Origin: Halieaceae bacterium
Lineage (GTDB): Bacteria; Pseudomonadota; Gammaproteobacteria; Pseudomonadales; Halieaceae
Reading direction: 5' to 3'
Length of the DNA stretch: 64,000 nucleotides
Assembly: GCA_902623175.1 (NCBI GenBank)
Contig: CACNSR010000001.1
Span: 1 to 64,000, forward strand
The notes under the pieces were generated by a model. That model searched no databases. It was not told where the DNA came from and saw only the letters and a list, made by a program, of their open reading frames with translations. Numbering within the stretch: the stretch's first letter is position 1; the number at the start of each line of letters is the position of its first letter. This document shows positions 1 to 9,258 of this stretch, one piece after another. The position numbers were made by a program, and so were the translations under genes.

Positions 1-1
1 G

Positions 2-3000
2 ATTTATGATCCGACGGGTAATTTGCTGGTTAGTTCGAGCTGCAGTTATGACACGTGCAGGTCTGGCGAGACTCTGACAGCTGGGATCAGCTCGACCGGT
101 GTGCACATCGTCAAGATTAAGAGCCGCTACAGTAGTTCGGCTCCCGACGGTAATTATACTTTCAGTGTGTCGTTTGCAGCAGATGTGGTTGATGCTCGTG
201 ATAGTGTCCAGCGGCTCTATGTAGCATATTTTAACCGTCCCGCCGACCCTACGAGCCTCGCCTCGTTCCTGGATATGTTGCCTTCGGAGCCAACCTTTGA
301 GGACTTATTAGCGTTAGCCGAGCGCTACTTCAGCCCCTCAAGAGAGTATCTAGATTTGTACTCTGGCATGAGCAATGCCGAAATTGTGAATACTCTCTAT
401 CAGAATTTATTCTCGCGAGACGCGGAGCCAGCAGGTCTTATTCATTGGACTGAGCGTTTAAACACTGGACAGGAAACGATAGCGACTATTGCATTGCAAC
501 TTACTTTCAGTGCGCAAGGCACTGATGCAAAAGTGATACGCAATAAGATCGCTGTCGCGAATCAGTTTACTCAAAGCGTCTCAACGACCGTCGCTAATAT
601 CACCGGTTACAGCGGGAACGATGCCGCAGCGTCTGCCCGTAATTGGCTCCGAAAAGTTGATCACACAGATTTAGCTTTCGAGACTGCCATTTCCACGCTT
701 GAGCAAGCCGTAAAAGATGCGGTTGCAGCGACTGATAGGGATGGAGACGGTGTACCCGATAATCGAGACGGCGAACCTAATGACCCAGCTCAAACTCCAC
801 CCACCGCTGTAATCACTCTCTCGGCTAAATCAGGCCGAACTCCACAGTTAGTTAATTTCAATGGAGATAAGTCAGTTGCAGGAAATACTAGTAACTCCTT
901 TGTATCGTTCGATTGGGACTTTGGTGACGGTAACACTGCCTCCGGCGCCCAGGTTAGCCACACTTATGTCGAAGCCGGTGTATGGACTGTCTCACTGAGC
1001 GTTGAAAATGATATCGGCTTCACCCATACCGTCACGGAGGAGATAACGATTGCCGAGTTTGAGGGCCCCATCTCTGTCTCGGGAACCATATCACTGTCAG
1101 GTTTTCAGTTTGCGGATTCCGATGTGAATGACAGTCGGAGTGAGCCGGTATCAAACAATTCTGTCAACTCTGCTCAAGCTATCCCCAACCCTTCCATCAT
1201 CTCAGGCTATGTTAATGAAGCTGGCGAAGGCCCAGATTTTGATGACGGCGGAAAATCAAAGGACTCCGGCGACCTGTTTGATTATTTTGTTTTTAATGCG
1301 GTAGGTGGAGAGACTCTAAGATTATTGATTGCCGATACTGCTAACGATCTGGATCTGGCTCTTTATGATGAGAACTTTAACTTGGTTGCCTACTCGGTTG
1401 CTCCGGCCGGCTCCTCAGACGAGGTGGTCATAGTTCCAGACGCTCCTGGCACGTACTACGCAGAAGTAACACCTTACGCTGGAGCGAGTGCCTACAATCT
1501 CACTATAGATACAACGTCCGTGAAAATGTCATCTTTCAGCTCCGCTGCAAATCTTATGATTGGTGACGTGGTTGTGAACTTTAGGCGAGGGCACAGCAGT
1601 CTTATGGGTAAATCTAAGGATGTTGGATCTTTTACTGTGAAATCCACAATGAGCTCCACGATGGCAGGGCAATCGAGACTGTTTAGCTTTGGTGCAAACT
1701 TGCAAGGCGCGATCGGTAGCCTTCGGGCTTCCGGATCGGCCTGGGCTCTGCGCAGTGCTTCAAAAACAGCCGGTAAGGGTGAGTTGGAAGTTCGACGAGA
1801 CACGCACCTGATGGCTAAAGAAATGGCGAATGATCCAGCGGTGGAATTTGCAGAGCCAAATTATCTTATCCAACCGCTTAGCGTCGAACCTAACGATCAA
1901 TACTATGAGTTGCAGTGGCACTACGGTGCCATTGATTTACCGGATGCGTGGTCTACGACTACTGGTATCGCGAGTACGCGAATTGCCGTGTTAGATACGG
2001 GCATAGCAGATCATCCCGATATTGCTAGTAGGTTAACTGGAGACGGTTTCGATTTTGTGAGCAGTCTTGGGAGCAGTGGGGATGGTGATGGAATCGATGG
2101 CGATCCCACTGACCCTGGAGATGGCAAAGATAATACGCAATGCGTAAATTCTATTGACGATCGTAGCTCTTTTCATGGAACTCACGTTGCGGGAACTATT
2201 GGAGCCTCCACCAATAATCGTTTGGGAGTTGCTGGTGTAACGTGGTCCCCGGAAATAATGGATGTCCGAGTTCTAGGCTGCCTCGGCGGAGATAGCTGGG
2301 ATGTGTCCCAGGGCATCCTATACGCTGCTGGCTTGAGCAACTCGTCCGGCTTCTTGCCCAACAGGAGGGCTGACATTATTAACATGAGCCTTGGAGGCTC
2401 TTATGCAAGTGAGCTCCAGCGAAGAGCTATCGCTGATGCGGGGCGCGCTGGAGTCATTATAGTCGCCGCCGCTGGAAATTCCGCACAAGAGGGAAACCCC
2501 ATCAACTACCCGGCTGCTTTTCCTGGCGTAATTTCGGTTGGCGCAACATCTCTAAGTGGAATTCGAGCACCTTACTCCACCTACAATTCTTACGTTGATA
2601 TCGCAGCACCCGGTGGTGATATGACTAAGGATGTGAACGGGGACGGCTATGGAGATGGCGTGCTGAGCACTCTTGCGGAGATTCAGTCATCGTCAATAGA
2701 CTATGGATATGCCTTCAGCGACGGCACCTCTATGGCCGCTCCTCACGTTGCTGGCGTTCTTGCCCTGATGGAGGCAGTTACCGACCTTTCACCTGAAAAG
2801 CTAGACGAGGTTATTTCCACGGGTCGGCTTACTGTGGACATTGGCAACAGTGGTCGTGACAACGAGTTTGGCATGGGGTTGATTAATGCAAGTAAAGCCG
2901 TCGCCGCTGCGATCGAGCTTGCCTCTGGTGCAGTTGTGCCTGACAACCCTTCAACTGGGGTGAGTAGCAGCAGAATCAATTTAGGACGGATAACGACGTC

Positions 3001-3700
3001 TGCTAGTTTCGATGTTTTTAATAGCGGTTCTGGCAATTTAGTCGTTACAGCTATCACGACCAGCTCCAGCGCCTTATCTATAGTTTCACCAGATTCTGCA
3101 AACGGCTTAGGGTCATATCTAGTTGTTCTAGAGCGAAATGGGTTAGATGCTGGTTCCTATGCAGAACAGATTACTATCAAATCGAACTCTACAGAGACGC
3201 CCGAAGTCACGCTGACTATATTCTTTGAAGTCAGCACAGCGGTGTTGGACGCTGATGCCGGTGTCATGTGGATTAACTTTTACGAGGTGAATACGGAAAC
3301 CTCAAACTGGTATTACTGGCCCAACGCAAGGAGAGGGGAATACGTAATTGCAGTCACCGATTTACCTGCGGGCGTTTACTACGTCTACGCGGGCACTGAT
3401 CCCGACAATGACGGATACGTCGGAGGTCTGACTGAGGCATATGGTGTGTATCCATCACAAGATGACCCCGTACTGGTTATAGGTAACCGAGATTTGACTG
3501 GAATCGACCTCTATGCGCCGTATGAGCAACCTCTGAATAGTTCTCTGTCAAGGTCGAAGGTAGGGTCGGATAACTCTTCCAAATACTGCTACCCACCTAC
3601 AATTGATGGCGACTTAACACTGCCTAAACCCAGCTACGACGATTCCTCTGGGGGGGAAGCTACACGACTTTGCAAAGCGTCGAGAGCCGTGCCGCAATAA
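2..3700 (+). CDS. Secreted multidomain subtilisin-like serine protease (S8), 5' partial
   Basis: The reading frame is open to the left edge, so the track start (TTG at 23) is only the first start-like codon inside the window; the true N-terminus lies upstream. Visible order: end of a PPC-like beta domain, a DUF4214-like helical region (RLYVAYFNRPADP), a calcium-binding aspartate-rich linker (DRDGDGVPDNRDG), a PKD domain (FDWDFGDG), a second PPC domain (DLFDYFVFNAVGGETLRLL), an S8 inhibitor-type propeptide ending near AEPNYLIQPL, then the catalytic domain. The triad is Asp in IAVLDTGIADH, His in FHGTHVAGT and Ser in GTSMAAPHVAG. The C-terminus carries Ig-like beta regions. DUF4214 is often found in secreted surface-layer or calcium-binding proteins, so an exported protease is likely. 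Codon use is clearly more A/T-rich than the downstream genes, which hints at acquisition. Family call is firm; substrate is unknown. Confidence 0.88.
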   Translation: MYDPTGNLLVSSSCSYDTCRSGETLTAGISSTGVHIVKIKSRYSSSAPDGNYTFSVSFAADVVDARDSVQRLYVAYFNRPADPTSLASFLDMLPSEPTFEDLLALAERYFSPSREYLDLYSGMSNAEIVNTLYQNLFSRDAEPAGLIHWTERLNTGQETIATIALQLTFSAQGTDAKVIRNKIAVANQFTQSVSTTVANITGYSGNDAAASARNWLRKVDHTDLAFETAISTLEQAVKDAVAATDRDGDGVPDNRDGEPNDPAQTPPTAVITLSAKSGRTPQLVNFNGDKSVAGNTSNSFVSFDWDFGDGNTASGAQVSHTYVEAGVWTVSLSVENDIGFTHTVTEEITIAEFEGPISVSGTISLSGFQFADSDVNDSRSEPVSNNSVNSAQAIPNPSIISGYVNEAGEGPDFDDGGKSKDSGDLFDYFVFNAVGGETLRLLIADTANDLDLALYDENFNLVAYSVAPAGSSDEVVIVPDAPGTYYAEVTPYAGASAYNLTIDTTSVKMSSFSSAANLMIGDVVVNFRRGHSSLMGKSKDVGSFTVKSTMSSTMAGQSRLFSFGANLQGAIGSLRASGSAWALRSASKTAGKGELEVRRDTHLMAKEMANDPAVEFAEPNYLIQPLSVEPNDQYYELQWHYGAIDLPDAWSTTTGIASTRIAVLDTGIADHPDIASRLTGDGFDFVSSLGSSGDGDGIDGDPTDPGDGKDNTQCVNSIDDRSSFHGTHVAGTIGASTNNRLGVAGVTWSPEIMDVRVLGCLGGDSWDVSQGILYAAGLSNSSGFLPNRRADIINMSLGGSYASELQRRAIADAGRAGVIIVAAAGNSAQEGNPINYPAAFPGVISVGATSLSGIRAPYSTYNSYVDIAAPGGDMTKDVNGDGYGDGVLSTLAEIQSSSIDYGYAFSDGTSMAAPHVAGVLALMEAVTDLSPEKLDEVISTGRLTVDIGNSGRDNEFGMGLINASKAVAAAIELASGAVVPDNPSTGVSSSRINLGRITTSASFDVFNSGSGNLVVTAITTSSSALSIVSPDSANGLGSYLVVLERNGLDAGSYAEQITIKSNSTETPEVTLTIFFEVSTAVLDADAGVMWINFYEVNTETSNWYYWPNARRGEYVIAVTDLPAGVYYVYAGTDPDNDGYVGGLTEAYGVYPSQDDPVLVIGNRDLTGIDLYAPYEQPLNSSLSRSKVGSDNSSKYCYPPTIDGDLTLPKPSYDDSSGGEATRLCKASRAVPQ

Positions 3701-3709
3701 TTTTCAGCT

Positions 3710-3740
3710 AAAAGCATGCGGCGCTCGGCGATGTTTTTTT
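3710..3740 (+). terminator. Probable intrinsic terminator of the subtilase gene
   Basis: Ten bases after the subtilase stop, AAAAGCAT can pair with ATGTTTTT (one G-U pair) across a 13-base loop, and the 3' arm runs straight into seven T residues. The loop is large and the stem A/U-rich, so it is a moderate rather than strong terminator. Confidence 0.45.
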
Positions 3741-3844
3741 ATTGCGTGCGCGGCGCGTAAGTTTGCTTGGCCTCGGAAAATCATATTGCGTCTGCGAGAT
3801 CTTTCAGGTTCGATAAGGAGCGCACGCCTAGTTTTGGGAGCCGC

Positions 3845-5161
3845 ATGTCAGTTTTTGAGGACAGTTCAGCTGGGGTGCCTCACCCCCATAAGCTGAAAGA
3901 CGTAGATCTCTTTGGTCCTGGCGCTGAGGAACTTTGGTATGACGCTTATGCGATTCTCCATCGCGAGGCGCCAGTTCATCATCTGCCGGGAGAGGGGCTC
4001 ACTCCTGAAACCGATGCATTCATCCTGAGCCGTTACGAAGATATCAATCGAGTCGTCAAAGACCCGATTCGCTACACCCCCATTACCTCCCTGATGCTGG
4101 AGCAAATGGCGGCGGCCAGGACGCCTCCTGAGAACATGGATTACATCAACATGATGATGGTTTCCATGCTGACGCTGCGCCCAACGGTTGAGCTGTGGAG
4201 GGCCCACCGCAAGGAGCTTACTGACCCCTGGGTAGGCCCGGGCGCCGAGCGGCATCGCGGCATGATTACCCGCCGCGTCGACGCTTTGATTGACAACCTG
4301 CCGGGGGCTGGTGCAGTCGACTTTGTGCAGGCCTTTGCTAGGCCGCTGCCACAACAGGTGATGGCGGAGGTGCTGGGTTTTCCCGAGTCAGATATCCCGC
4401 AGCTGGCCGCATGGGGAAAGGCGCAGGTCATGCCTTTTGTTTACGGGGAGGGTCATTTGAATCGCCTGACCGATGAGCAGTTGGCCTCACAGTTCACTCA
4501 GCTCGACGGCTTCAAAGAGTATGTTCAGGACATCGTCCGTTCTAAGCGGCAGTCGCCTGCCGACGACATGATCAGCTTTCTAACGCAGGTCACCTACAGC
4601 GCACTGAATCGCAAGCTCACCGATCTTGAGATCAACGGCATTGTGTATGCGATGGTCCTAGGCGGGCTGGAGACCACTCAGTACGCGTTAGAGCAACAGG
4701 CGCAGTTGATTTGTGATCGGCCGGGGCTATTTCAGGCATTGCAGGCCGACCCCGCACTGTTAAGGACCTTCATTGAGGAGTCGCTCCGATTGCGGGCGCC
4801 GACTCAGGGGCTATCGACACGTTTGACAAGTCAAGATGAACAGTTTGGCGAGGTCGACGTGCCGAAAGGCTCGGTGCTGCATTTGCGATGGGCCGCTGCC
4901 AACGTTGATCCCGAAGAGTTCGAGTGCCCGATGGACTTGCAGCTCGATCGCAAGGCGGCCAGCCGCCATCTGTCTTTTTCCGCGGGCCCGCGGGTTTGCC
5001 CTGGCGCAGGTATTTCACGCTTGGAGCAGCAGATCGCCTGGACGCGGCTCCTGGAGCGACTCCAGTCCATGCGCTACGGGTCTGACAACACCTTCTTGCA
5101 TCAGCCCGGCATTATGCTGGGTACACTGCAACTCAATCTCGAATTGGTGAAAGCAGCTTAA
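3845..5161 (+). CDS. Cytochrome P450
   Basis: Haem-thiolate monooxygenase, 438 aa from the ATG at 3845. That start has GGGAG about 8 bases upstream, whereas the TTG at 3767 has no clear ribosome site, so I prefer the internal ATG. P450 hallmarks are present: I-helix GGLETT (oxygen-activation region; the usual acidic residue pair is kept), K-helix ExxR in EESLRLRAP, and the haem loop FSAGPRVCPG with the axial Cys at about residue 385. It has no membrane anchor, so it is a soluble class I type needing a ferredoxin and reductase not seen nearby. The ABM-like gene follows 19 bases downstream, probably in the same transcript. A second P450 lies opposite. The substrate cannot be read from sequence; terpenoid or sterol-like compounds fit the neighbourhood (inference). 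Confidence 0.93.
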   Translation: MSVFEDSSAGVPHPHKLKDVDLFGPGAEELWYDAYAILHREAPVHHLPGEGLTPETDAFILSRYEDINRVVKDPIRYTPITSLMLEQMAAARTPPENMDYINMMMVSMLTLRPTVELWRAHRKELTDPWVGPGAERHRGMITRRVDALIDNLPGAGAVDFVQAFARPLPQQVMAEVLGFPESDIPQLAAWGKAQVMPFVYGEGHLNRLTDEQLASQFTQLDGFKEYVQDIVRSKRQSPADDMISFLTQVTYSALNRKLTDLEINGIVYAMVLGGLETTQYALEQQAQLICDRPGLFQALQADPALLRTFIEESLRLRAPTQGLSTRLTSQDEQFGEVDVPKGSVLHLRWAAANVDPEEFECPMDLQLDRKAASRHLSFSAGPRVCPGAGISRLEQQIAWTRLLERLQSMRYGSDNTFLHQPGIMLGTLQLNLELVKAA

Positions 5162-5180
5162 TAAAGAGGAGTCATCAACT

Positions 5181-5579
5181 ATGGCCACGATCCTTGCACA
5201 TCTCGAAGTCCATCCAGGTAAAGAAGCCGAATGGGAGGCCATCATGGCCGACATGGTGCGTCAGACCTTCGAGCAGGAAAAGCAGGTATTACGCTATGAG
5301 TACTTCAAAGGTCAGGAGCCCCTGCATTATTACTGTCTGCTGTCCTTTGAGGACAAATGGGCCTTCTATCTGCATCAGGCTTCGGATTATCACGAGGGCC
5401 ATGACTTTGAGGGTGTGCTTGCTAATGTGGAGTTGGAATACCTTGATCCGGTGAAAGGTGCCAGCGCACTGCCGTCTACCGAGAATCCGCCGCTGCCAGA
5501 AGATGCCAGTGAGACACTGCGAAACACCGAGCAGGCTTTTCCGATTTTGATTCCCGGGTGGTGGGCAAAAAGAGCCTAA
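5181..5579 (+). CDS. Antibiotic biosynthesis monooxygenase (ABM)-like small protein
   Basis: 132 aa, ATG preceded by AAAGAGGAG at good spacing. The first ~95 residues have the pattern of ferredoxin-like ABM/Dabb dimeric alpha-beta barrel proteins: MATILAHLEVHPGKEAEWE start, aromatic-rich middle (YEYFKGQEPLHYYC) and a SFEDKWAFYLHQASDYH segment resembling the helix that closes the barrel. The remaining tail is acidic and proline-rich and ends in IPGWWAKRA. Members are cofactor-free oxygenases or small binding proteins, often beside P450s. Its position 19 bases after the P450 suggests it acts on the same compound. Function is not proven by sequence; the fold assignment is moderate. Confidence 0.7.
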   Translation: MATILAHLEVHPGKEAEWEAIMADMVRQTFEQEKQVLRYEYFKGQEPLHYYCLLSFEDKWAFYLHQASDYHEGHDFEGVLANVELEYLDPVKGASALPSTENPPLPEDASETLRNTEQAFPILIPGWWAKRA

Positions 5580-5589
5580 ATGGCAGGCC

Positions 5590-6849
5590 TCACTTTGCCT
5601 TGAATTCGATGTGCAGCGACTTCATTGCTCGCAATAAATAATGCGGGTGGTAGCTAAAGTCATTTTTACCTTCCGCGAACCACATGGAGTCGATGCGATC
5701 CACCAATGCCTTGAACGACCAATGCAATTCTCGCCGGGCAAGTGGTGCGCCTAGGCAGTGGTGCTTACCCGAACCGAATGCCATGTGTCCGCCGGCGCGC
5801 GGGCGATCCAGATCCAGTGCGTCGGGATTGTCAAAACGACGTTCATCACGATTCGCGGCTGCGAAACGAATATTGATCAGGCTGCCCGCAGGAATGGTCA
5901 CGCCGCTTAGCTCAACGTCCTTTGCTGTGGCGCGCATCAGGCTCTGCACTGGAGACTCTAGCCGCAACACCTCCTCAATGAAGACTTTCAGGTATCGGTC
6001 GGGGTCAGACTGCAGTTGCTCCCAAGCCATTGGGTTTTCAATGAGTAGCTTCACGCCCGCGGAGATGGCGTTGGTCGTGGTTTCTGAACCCCCGACGAAG
6101 GTATCAGCCATCATCTCGGCGTGGAGTTCGTTGTCATTGAGAGGGCGCCCCCAGTCCTCGATCACAGTGTTGACTAGCGCACTCAACAATGAATCGTCGG
6201 GCTTCTCCCGCAGTCGCTCAAAAATAGGCTGAAAATAGTGCTGGGCTTCGATTTCTTTTCGAACCGAGACCAGTTCATCCTCTTCGGACTGCATCAGGCT
6301 GATGCGGTGAAAGAACGCCTCCGTCCATTCTTTGATCTGCCAGATATCGTCGGGGTTGGCGCCCATTTGTTTGCCGATAACAATTAGCGGCAGAGGAATG
6401 GCGAACTGCGTCACCCATTCGCAGTGACCGTCGCCGATGAAGTCATCGATAAGCTGGTACGCCAGGTCGCGCACTTCATCTTCCAGCGCTTCAATTTTCT
6501 TGGGTCGAAACGCGTCGTTAAAGACTGAGCGCACCGCTTTATGGTCAGGATCATCGCGGCCGTTGAGGGTTTTTGCCGGAACCCAGCCTTCCTTCTGAAA
6601 GGTGTTGCGAACCGCTAGAGCGCGGGGGCTGGGTTCTGTCGCATCAGTGAGATACGCCGTCTCGTTGGTGAAGTACTCGGTATCTGTGAGGATCTGGCGC
6701 ACGTCATCAAAGCGGGTGATGACGTACATGCCGGTTGCTGGGCACTGATATACAGGCGCTTCGTCACGAAGCGTCTTGTACGCGTCATAAGGACAGCGTT
6801 GAGTCTCCACATCAAAGAGATTGACGCCAGTTGGTGTGTTTACCGTCAT
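5590..6849 (-). CDS. Cytochrome P450 (second copy, convergent)
   Basis: 419 aa soluble P450, convergent with the P450/ABM pair (10-base gap) and divergent from the carotenoid oxygenase. Motifs: I-helix FVGGSETTTNAI, ExxR in FIEEVLRLESP, haem loop FGSGKHHCLG with Cys at about residue 365. The N-terminus (NLFDVETQRCPYDAYKTLRDEAPVY) is typical of bacterial CYP families that hydroxylate terpenes, steroids or fatty acids. It differs clearly from the first P450 (different haem-loop and I-helix residues), so the two are not a recent duplication. No redox partner gene lies in the window except the ISC ferredoxin, which is unlikely to serve it. Confidence 0.93.
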   Translation of the reverse strand: MTVNTPTGVNLFDVETQRCPYDAYKTLRDEAPVYQCPATGMYVITRFDDVRQILTDTEYFTNETAYLTDATEPSPRALAVRNTFQKEGWVPAKTLNGRDDPDHKAVRSVFNDAFRPKKIEALEDEVRDLAYQLIDDFIGDGHCEWVTQFAIPLPLIVIGKQMGANPDDIWQIKEWTEAFFHRISLMQSEEDELVSVRKEIEAQHYFQPIFERLREKPDDSLLSALVNTVIEDWGRPLNDNELHAEMMADTFVGGSETTTNAISAGVKLLIENPMAWEQLQSDPDRYLKVFIEEVLRLESPVQSLMRATAKDVELSGVTIPAGSLINIRFAAANRDERRFDNPDALDLDRPRAGGHMAFGSGKHHCLGAPLARRELHWSFKALVDRIDSMWFAEGKNDFSYHPHYLLRAMKSLHIEFKAK

Positions 6850-6923
6850 AGGGGTGCCTGATGTCTTCGCAATAGCGGCTGTCGACTATAGCCTGAGGGT
6901 AAACCACGGAGAAGCGAAAGCGA

Positions 6924-6929
6924 TACAAT
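6924..6929 (+). promoter_or_regulatory. Possible -10 element of the carotenoid oxygenase gene
   Basis: TACAAT lies only six bases before the ATG at 6936, which itself lacks a Shine-Dalgarno sequence. If used, transcription would begin at or next to the start codon (leaderless mRNA). No good -35 hexamer is present at the expected spacing, so this is weak. Confidence 0.25.
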
Positions 6930-6935
6930 CAGACT

Positions 6936-8342
6936 ATGGCGACACCACTTCCCAATCATCCGCAGCTTCGCGGAAATTACGCGCCGATTCAGTTCGAAGC
7001 TGAATGCACCGACCTTATTGTGGAGGGCGATCTGCCCGCAGATCTTGAAGGCTCACTCTACCGCGTCGGGCCCAACCCAAAGTTTGTTCCCGATCAGGGC
7101 TACCATTGGTTTTTCGGTGCCGGCATGGTGCATGCGTTTCACTTTGGAGGAGGACGCGTTAACTACCTTAACCGATGGGCTCGCACCCCGAAGTTTGAGG
7201 CCGAACAGATCGCGGGTAAGCCCTTGCCCATGAGCTTCATTACTGACCCGGATACCGGCGCTATTCACCCGGATCGGCGCAATGGACTCGCCAATACCCA
7301 TATCGTGTGGCACGGCGACCAGTTGCTGGCGTTGGAAGAGGGGAGCCACCCATTCTCCATGGCGCCCGACACACTGGCGTCTGCGGGCTATGGCCATTAT
7401 GCGGCCGATCTTCAGGATGCCATGACGGCGCATCCGAAGATTGACCCGTTGACAGGCGACTTGCACGGCTTCGGCTATATGTCGGGTGCTATAGGTAGCA
7501 ACACCATGACCTATCACGTGGTCGGCGCGGATGGCGTAGTCAAGCGATCCGAACGCTTTGAGGCGCCTTATGCTGCAATGGTCCACGACTTTGTCGTCAC
7601 GCGAGACTACGTGTTGTTCCCTGTCTTCCCCCTCACCTTCGACCTGGATCGCATGAGCAAAATCGGTTCCCCTTTTGCTTTCGATGGGGGAGCGGGCGCC
7701 TATATCGGCGTATTGGAGCGTGATGCGCCGGTGAGCGAGATTCGGTGGATCGAGGCGCCGGTCTGCTTTGTTTTCCATTACCTCAACGCCTGGAATGAGG
7801 GCCAGCAAGTTACCTTTGATGCGATCGACTTTCCGATGGCACCCAACTTCCCCGATCCCGACGGCAACTTGCCTAGTCACGCTGAAGCACAGGGTCGCCT
7901 GACGCGTTGGCAGCTCAGCGTTGCCTCCGGTCAGATTGATCGGGAGCCACTTGTAGACGTCGCGGCAGAATTTCCGAGGATCGATGATCGATTGGCCATG
8001 GGTCGGCACCGGCACGGTTTTTTGGCGACCGCGTCACAGCGCCAGCGGGGCGACGGCGGCATATTCCACGAAATTAGGCATATCGATCTGGTAACGGGTC
8101 AGCAACAAGTCTGGAATGCAGGATGTGGGAGCGGGGTGTCAGAGCCGGTGTTTGTTGAGCGTTCCAAGCAAGCAGATGAAGGTGCTGGCTGGCTCTTGGC
8201 AACCGTCTATGAGCCAGGACGGCATACCTCGTCACTGGTGGTGCTGGATGCCATGGCAGTGGCTGATGGGCCAATCGCCACGGTGTGCCTTGATCACCGC
8301 GTGCCGTTTGGTTTCCACGGTAGTTGGCGTCCTGCCGAGTAG
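6936..8342 (+). CDS. Carotenoid oxygenase (carotenoid/stilbene cleavage dioxygenase family)
   Basis: 468 aa non-haem Fe(II) dioxygenase of the RPE65/CCD family. It opens with the typical blade-1 sequence (GSLYRVGPNPKF). The four histidines that bind iron can be placed in TAHPKIDPLTGDLHGFGY, MVHDFVVTRDYVLFP, VFHYLNAWNEG and, at the extreme C-terminus, FGFHGSW. Spacing and length match bacterial apocarotenoid or lignostilbene oxygenases. These enzymes split a conjugated double bond in a carotenoid, apocarotenoid or stilbene. Divergent from the second P450 with 86 bases between, and meets the sterol-desaturase-like gene tail to tail with one base between. Exact substrate is not readable; a carotenoid or apocarotenoid is plausible in an organism with bacteriochlorophyll-pathway genes (inference). 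Confidence 0.93.
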   Translation: MATPLPNHPQLRGNYAPIQFEAECTDLIVEGDLPADLEGSLYRVGPNPKFVPDQGYHWFFGAGMVHAFHFGGGRVNYLNRWARTPKFEAEQIAGKPLPMSFITDPDTGAIHPDRRNGLANTHIVWHGDQLLALEEGSHPFSMAPDTLASAGYGHYAADLQDAMTAHPKIDPLTGDLHGFGYMSGAIGSNTMTYHVVGADGVVKRSERFEAPYAAMVHDFVVTRDYVLFPVFPLTFDLDRMSKIGSPFAFDGGAGAYIGVLERDAPVSEIRWIEAPVCFVFHYLNAWNEGQQVTFDAIDFPMAPNFPDPDGNLPSHAEAQGRLTRWQLSVASGQIDREPLVDVAAEFPRIDDRLAMGRHRHGFLATASQRQRGDGGIFHEIRHIDLVTGQQQVWNAGCGSGVSEPVFVERSKQADEGAGWLLATVYEPGRHTSSLVVLDAMAVADGPIATVCLDHRVPFGFHGSWRPAE

Positions 8343-8343
8343 A

Positions 8344-9258
8344 TCAAGTTCCCTCTCGGCGTAAAGTATTCGAGCGCTTGTCCTCGCCGTCATGGCTCCA
8401 TCCCGGGGCCAGGAACAGGTAGCGAAGAGCGTTCTGCCAACTCCCCGCGCGACGGAGGTCCTGTGTAAGGTCGGCGTATTCACCGAAAGCTACCTTCACT
8501 GGGTGGTGAGTCGCGATGTTGTTGGTGAGGCCATAGCGAACCGGTTCAGCTTCAACTTCGGGGCTAAACGTGCCAAACAGGCGATCCCAAATAATCAACA
8601 CGCCGGCGTGATTGCGATCCAGATACCTGATGTTTGAGGCGTGATGTACGCGATGATGGCTCGGGGTATTGAAGAACCACTCAAACCAGACTGGCATCCG
8701 GTCAATTGTCTCGGTGTGCAACCAGAACTGGTAGATCAGACTGAGGCTCATCATGGTGATAATCATCACGGGATCAAACCCAAGCAGTGCCAGCGGGCAC
8801 CAGAACACATATTTAACGACCCGCTCACCAACACCCTGCCGGAGCGCCGTGCCGTAGTTGTAATACTGGGAGTTGTGGTGTGAGACATGTCCTGCCCACA
8901 AAAACCGCACCTCGTGGTTGGCGCGATGAAAGCTGTAGTAGGTTAAGTCATCTAGAAAAAATAGCAGCACCCACCACTGCAGTGCCTGGCTGACCACCTC
9001 TTTGAGCGGCGAAAGCTCCCAGCACACAAACATCAGCAACACGCCACTGAATTTCGGCAGCACGTCGACCACTACGGTCAGCAACATTACACCTATTGAC
9101 GCCAAAAAATCCTGCCGCTCATAGAGCGCGAGTGATTTACGCCACGCGACTGCCCATTCAATCAGCAGGGCAGTAAAGAATATGGGCAGGGCATAGATGA
9201 CCCAGTCATCCTGAAGCAGCGCAATGGTCTGTGGCAGCAGATTGTCCACGAAAATCAC
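8344..9258 (-). CDS. Sterol desaturase / fatty acid hydroxylase family membrane protein
   Basis: 304 aa integral membrane di-iron protein. Its histidine clusters are HRANHEV, HVSHHNSQ and HHRVHH, with a further His in LDRNHAG, the layout of the fatty-acid-hydroxylase superfamily (ERG3/ERG25/alkylglycerol monooxygenase-like). Several hydrophobic spans precede and follow the boxes. The GTG start overlaps the stop of xdhC by four bases (GTGA), which indicates translational coupling. Likely hydroxylates or desaturates a lipid or isoprenoid with O2; the substrate is unknown. The downstream end abuts the carotenoid oxygenase gene. Confidence 0.88.
   Translation of the reverse strand: MIFVDNLLPQTIALLQDDWVIYALPIFFTALLIEWAVAWRKSLALYERQDFLASIGVMLLTVVVDVLPKFSGVLLMFVCWELSPLKEVVSQALQWWVLLFFLDDLTYYSFHRANHEVRFLWAGHVSHHNSQYYNYGTALRQGVGERVVKYVFWCPLALLGFDPVMIITMMSLSLIYQFWLHTETIDRMPVWFEWFFNTPSHHRVHHASNIRYLDRNHAGVLIIWDRLFGTFSPEVEAEPVRYGLTNNIATHHPVKVAFGEYADLTQDLRRAGSWQNALRYLFLAPGWSHDGEDKRSNTLRREGT

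Noticed and set aside
7053-8015. 320-aa minus-strand ORF opposite the carotenoid oxygenase
   Set aside because: Shadow of a strongly supported gene; the translation is Arg/His/Val-rich with no recognisable motif.
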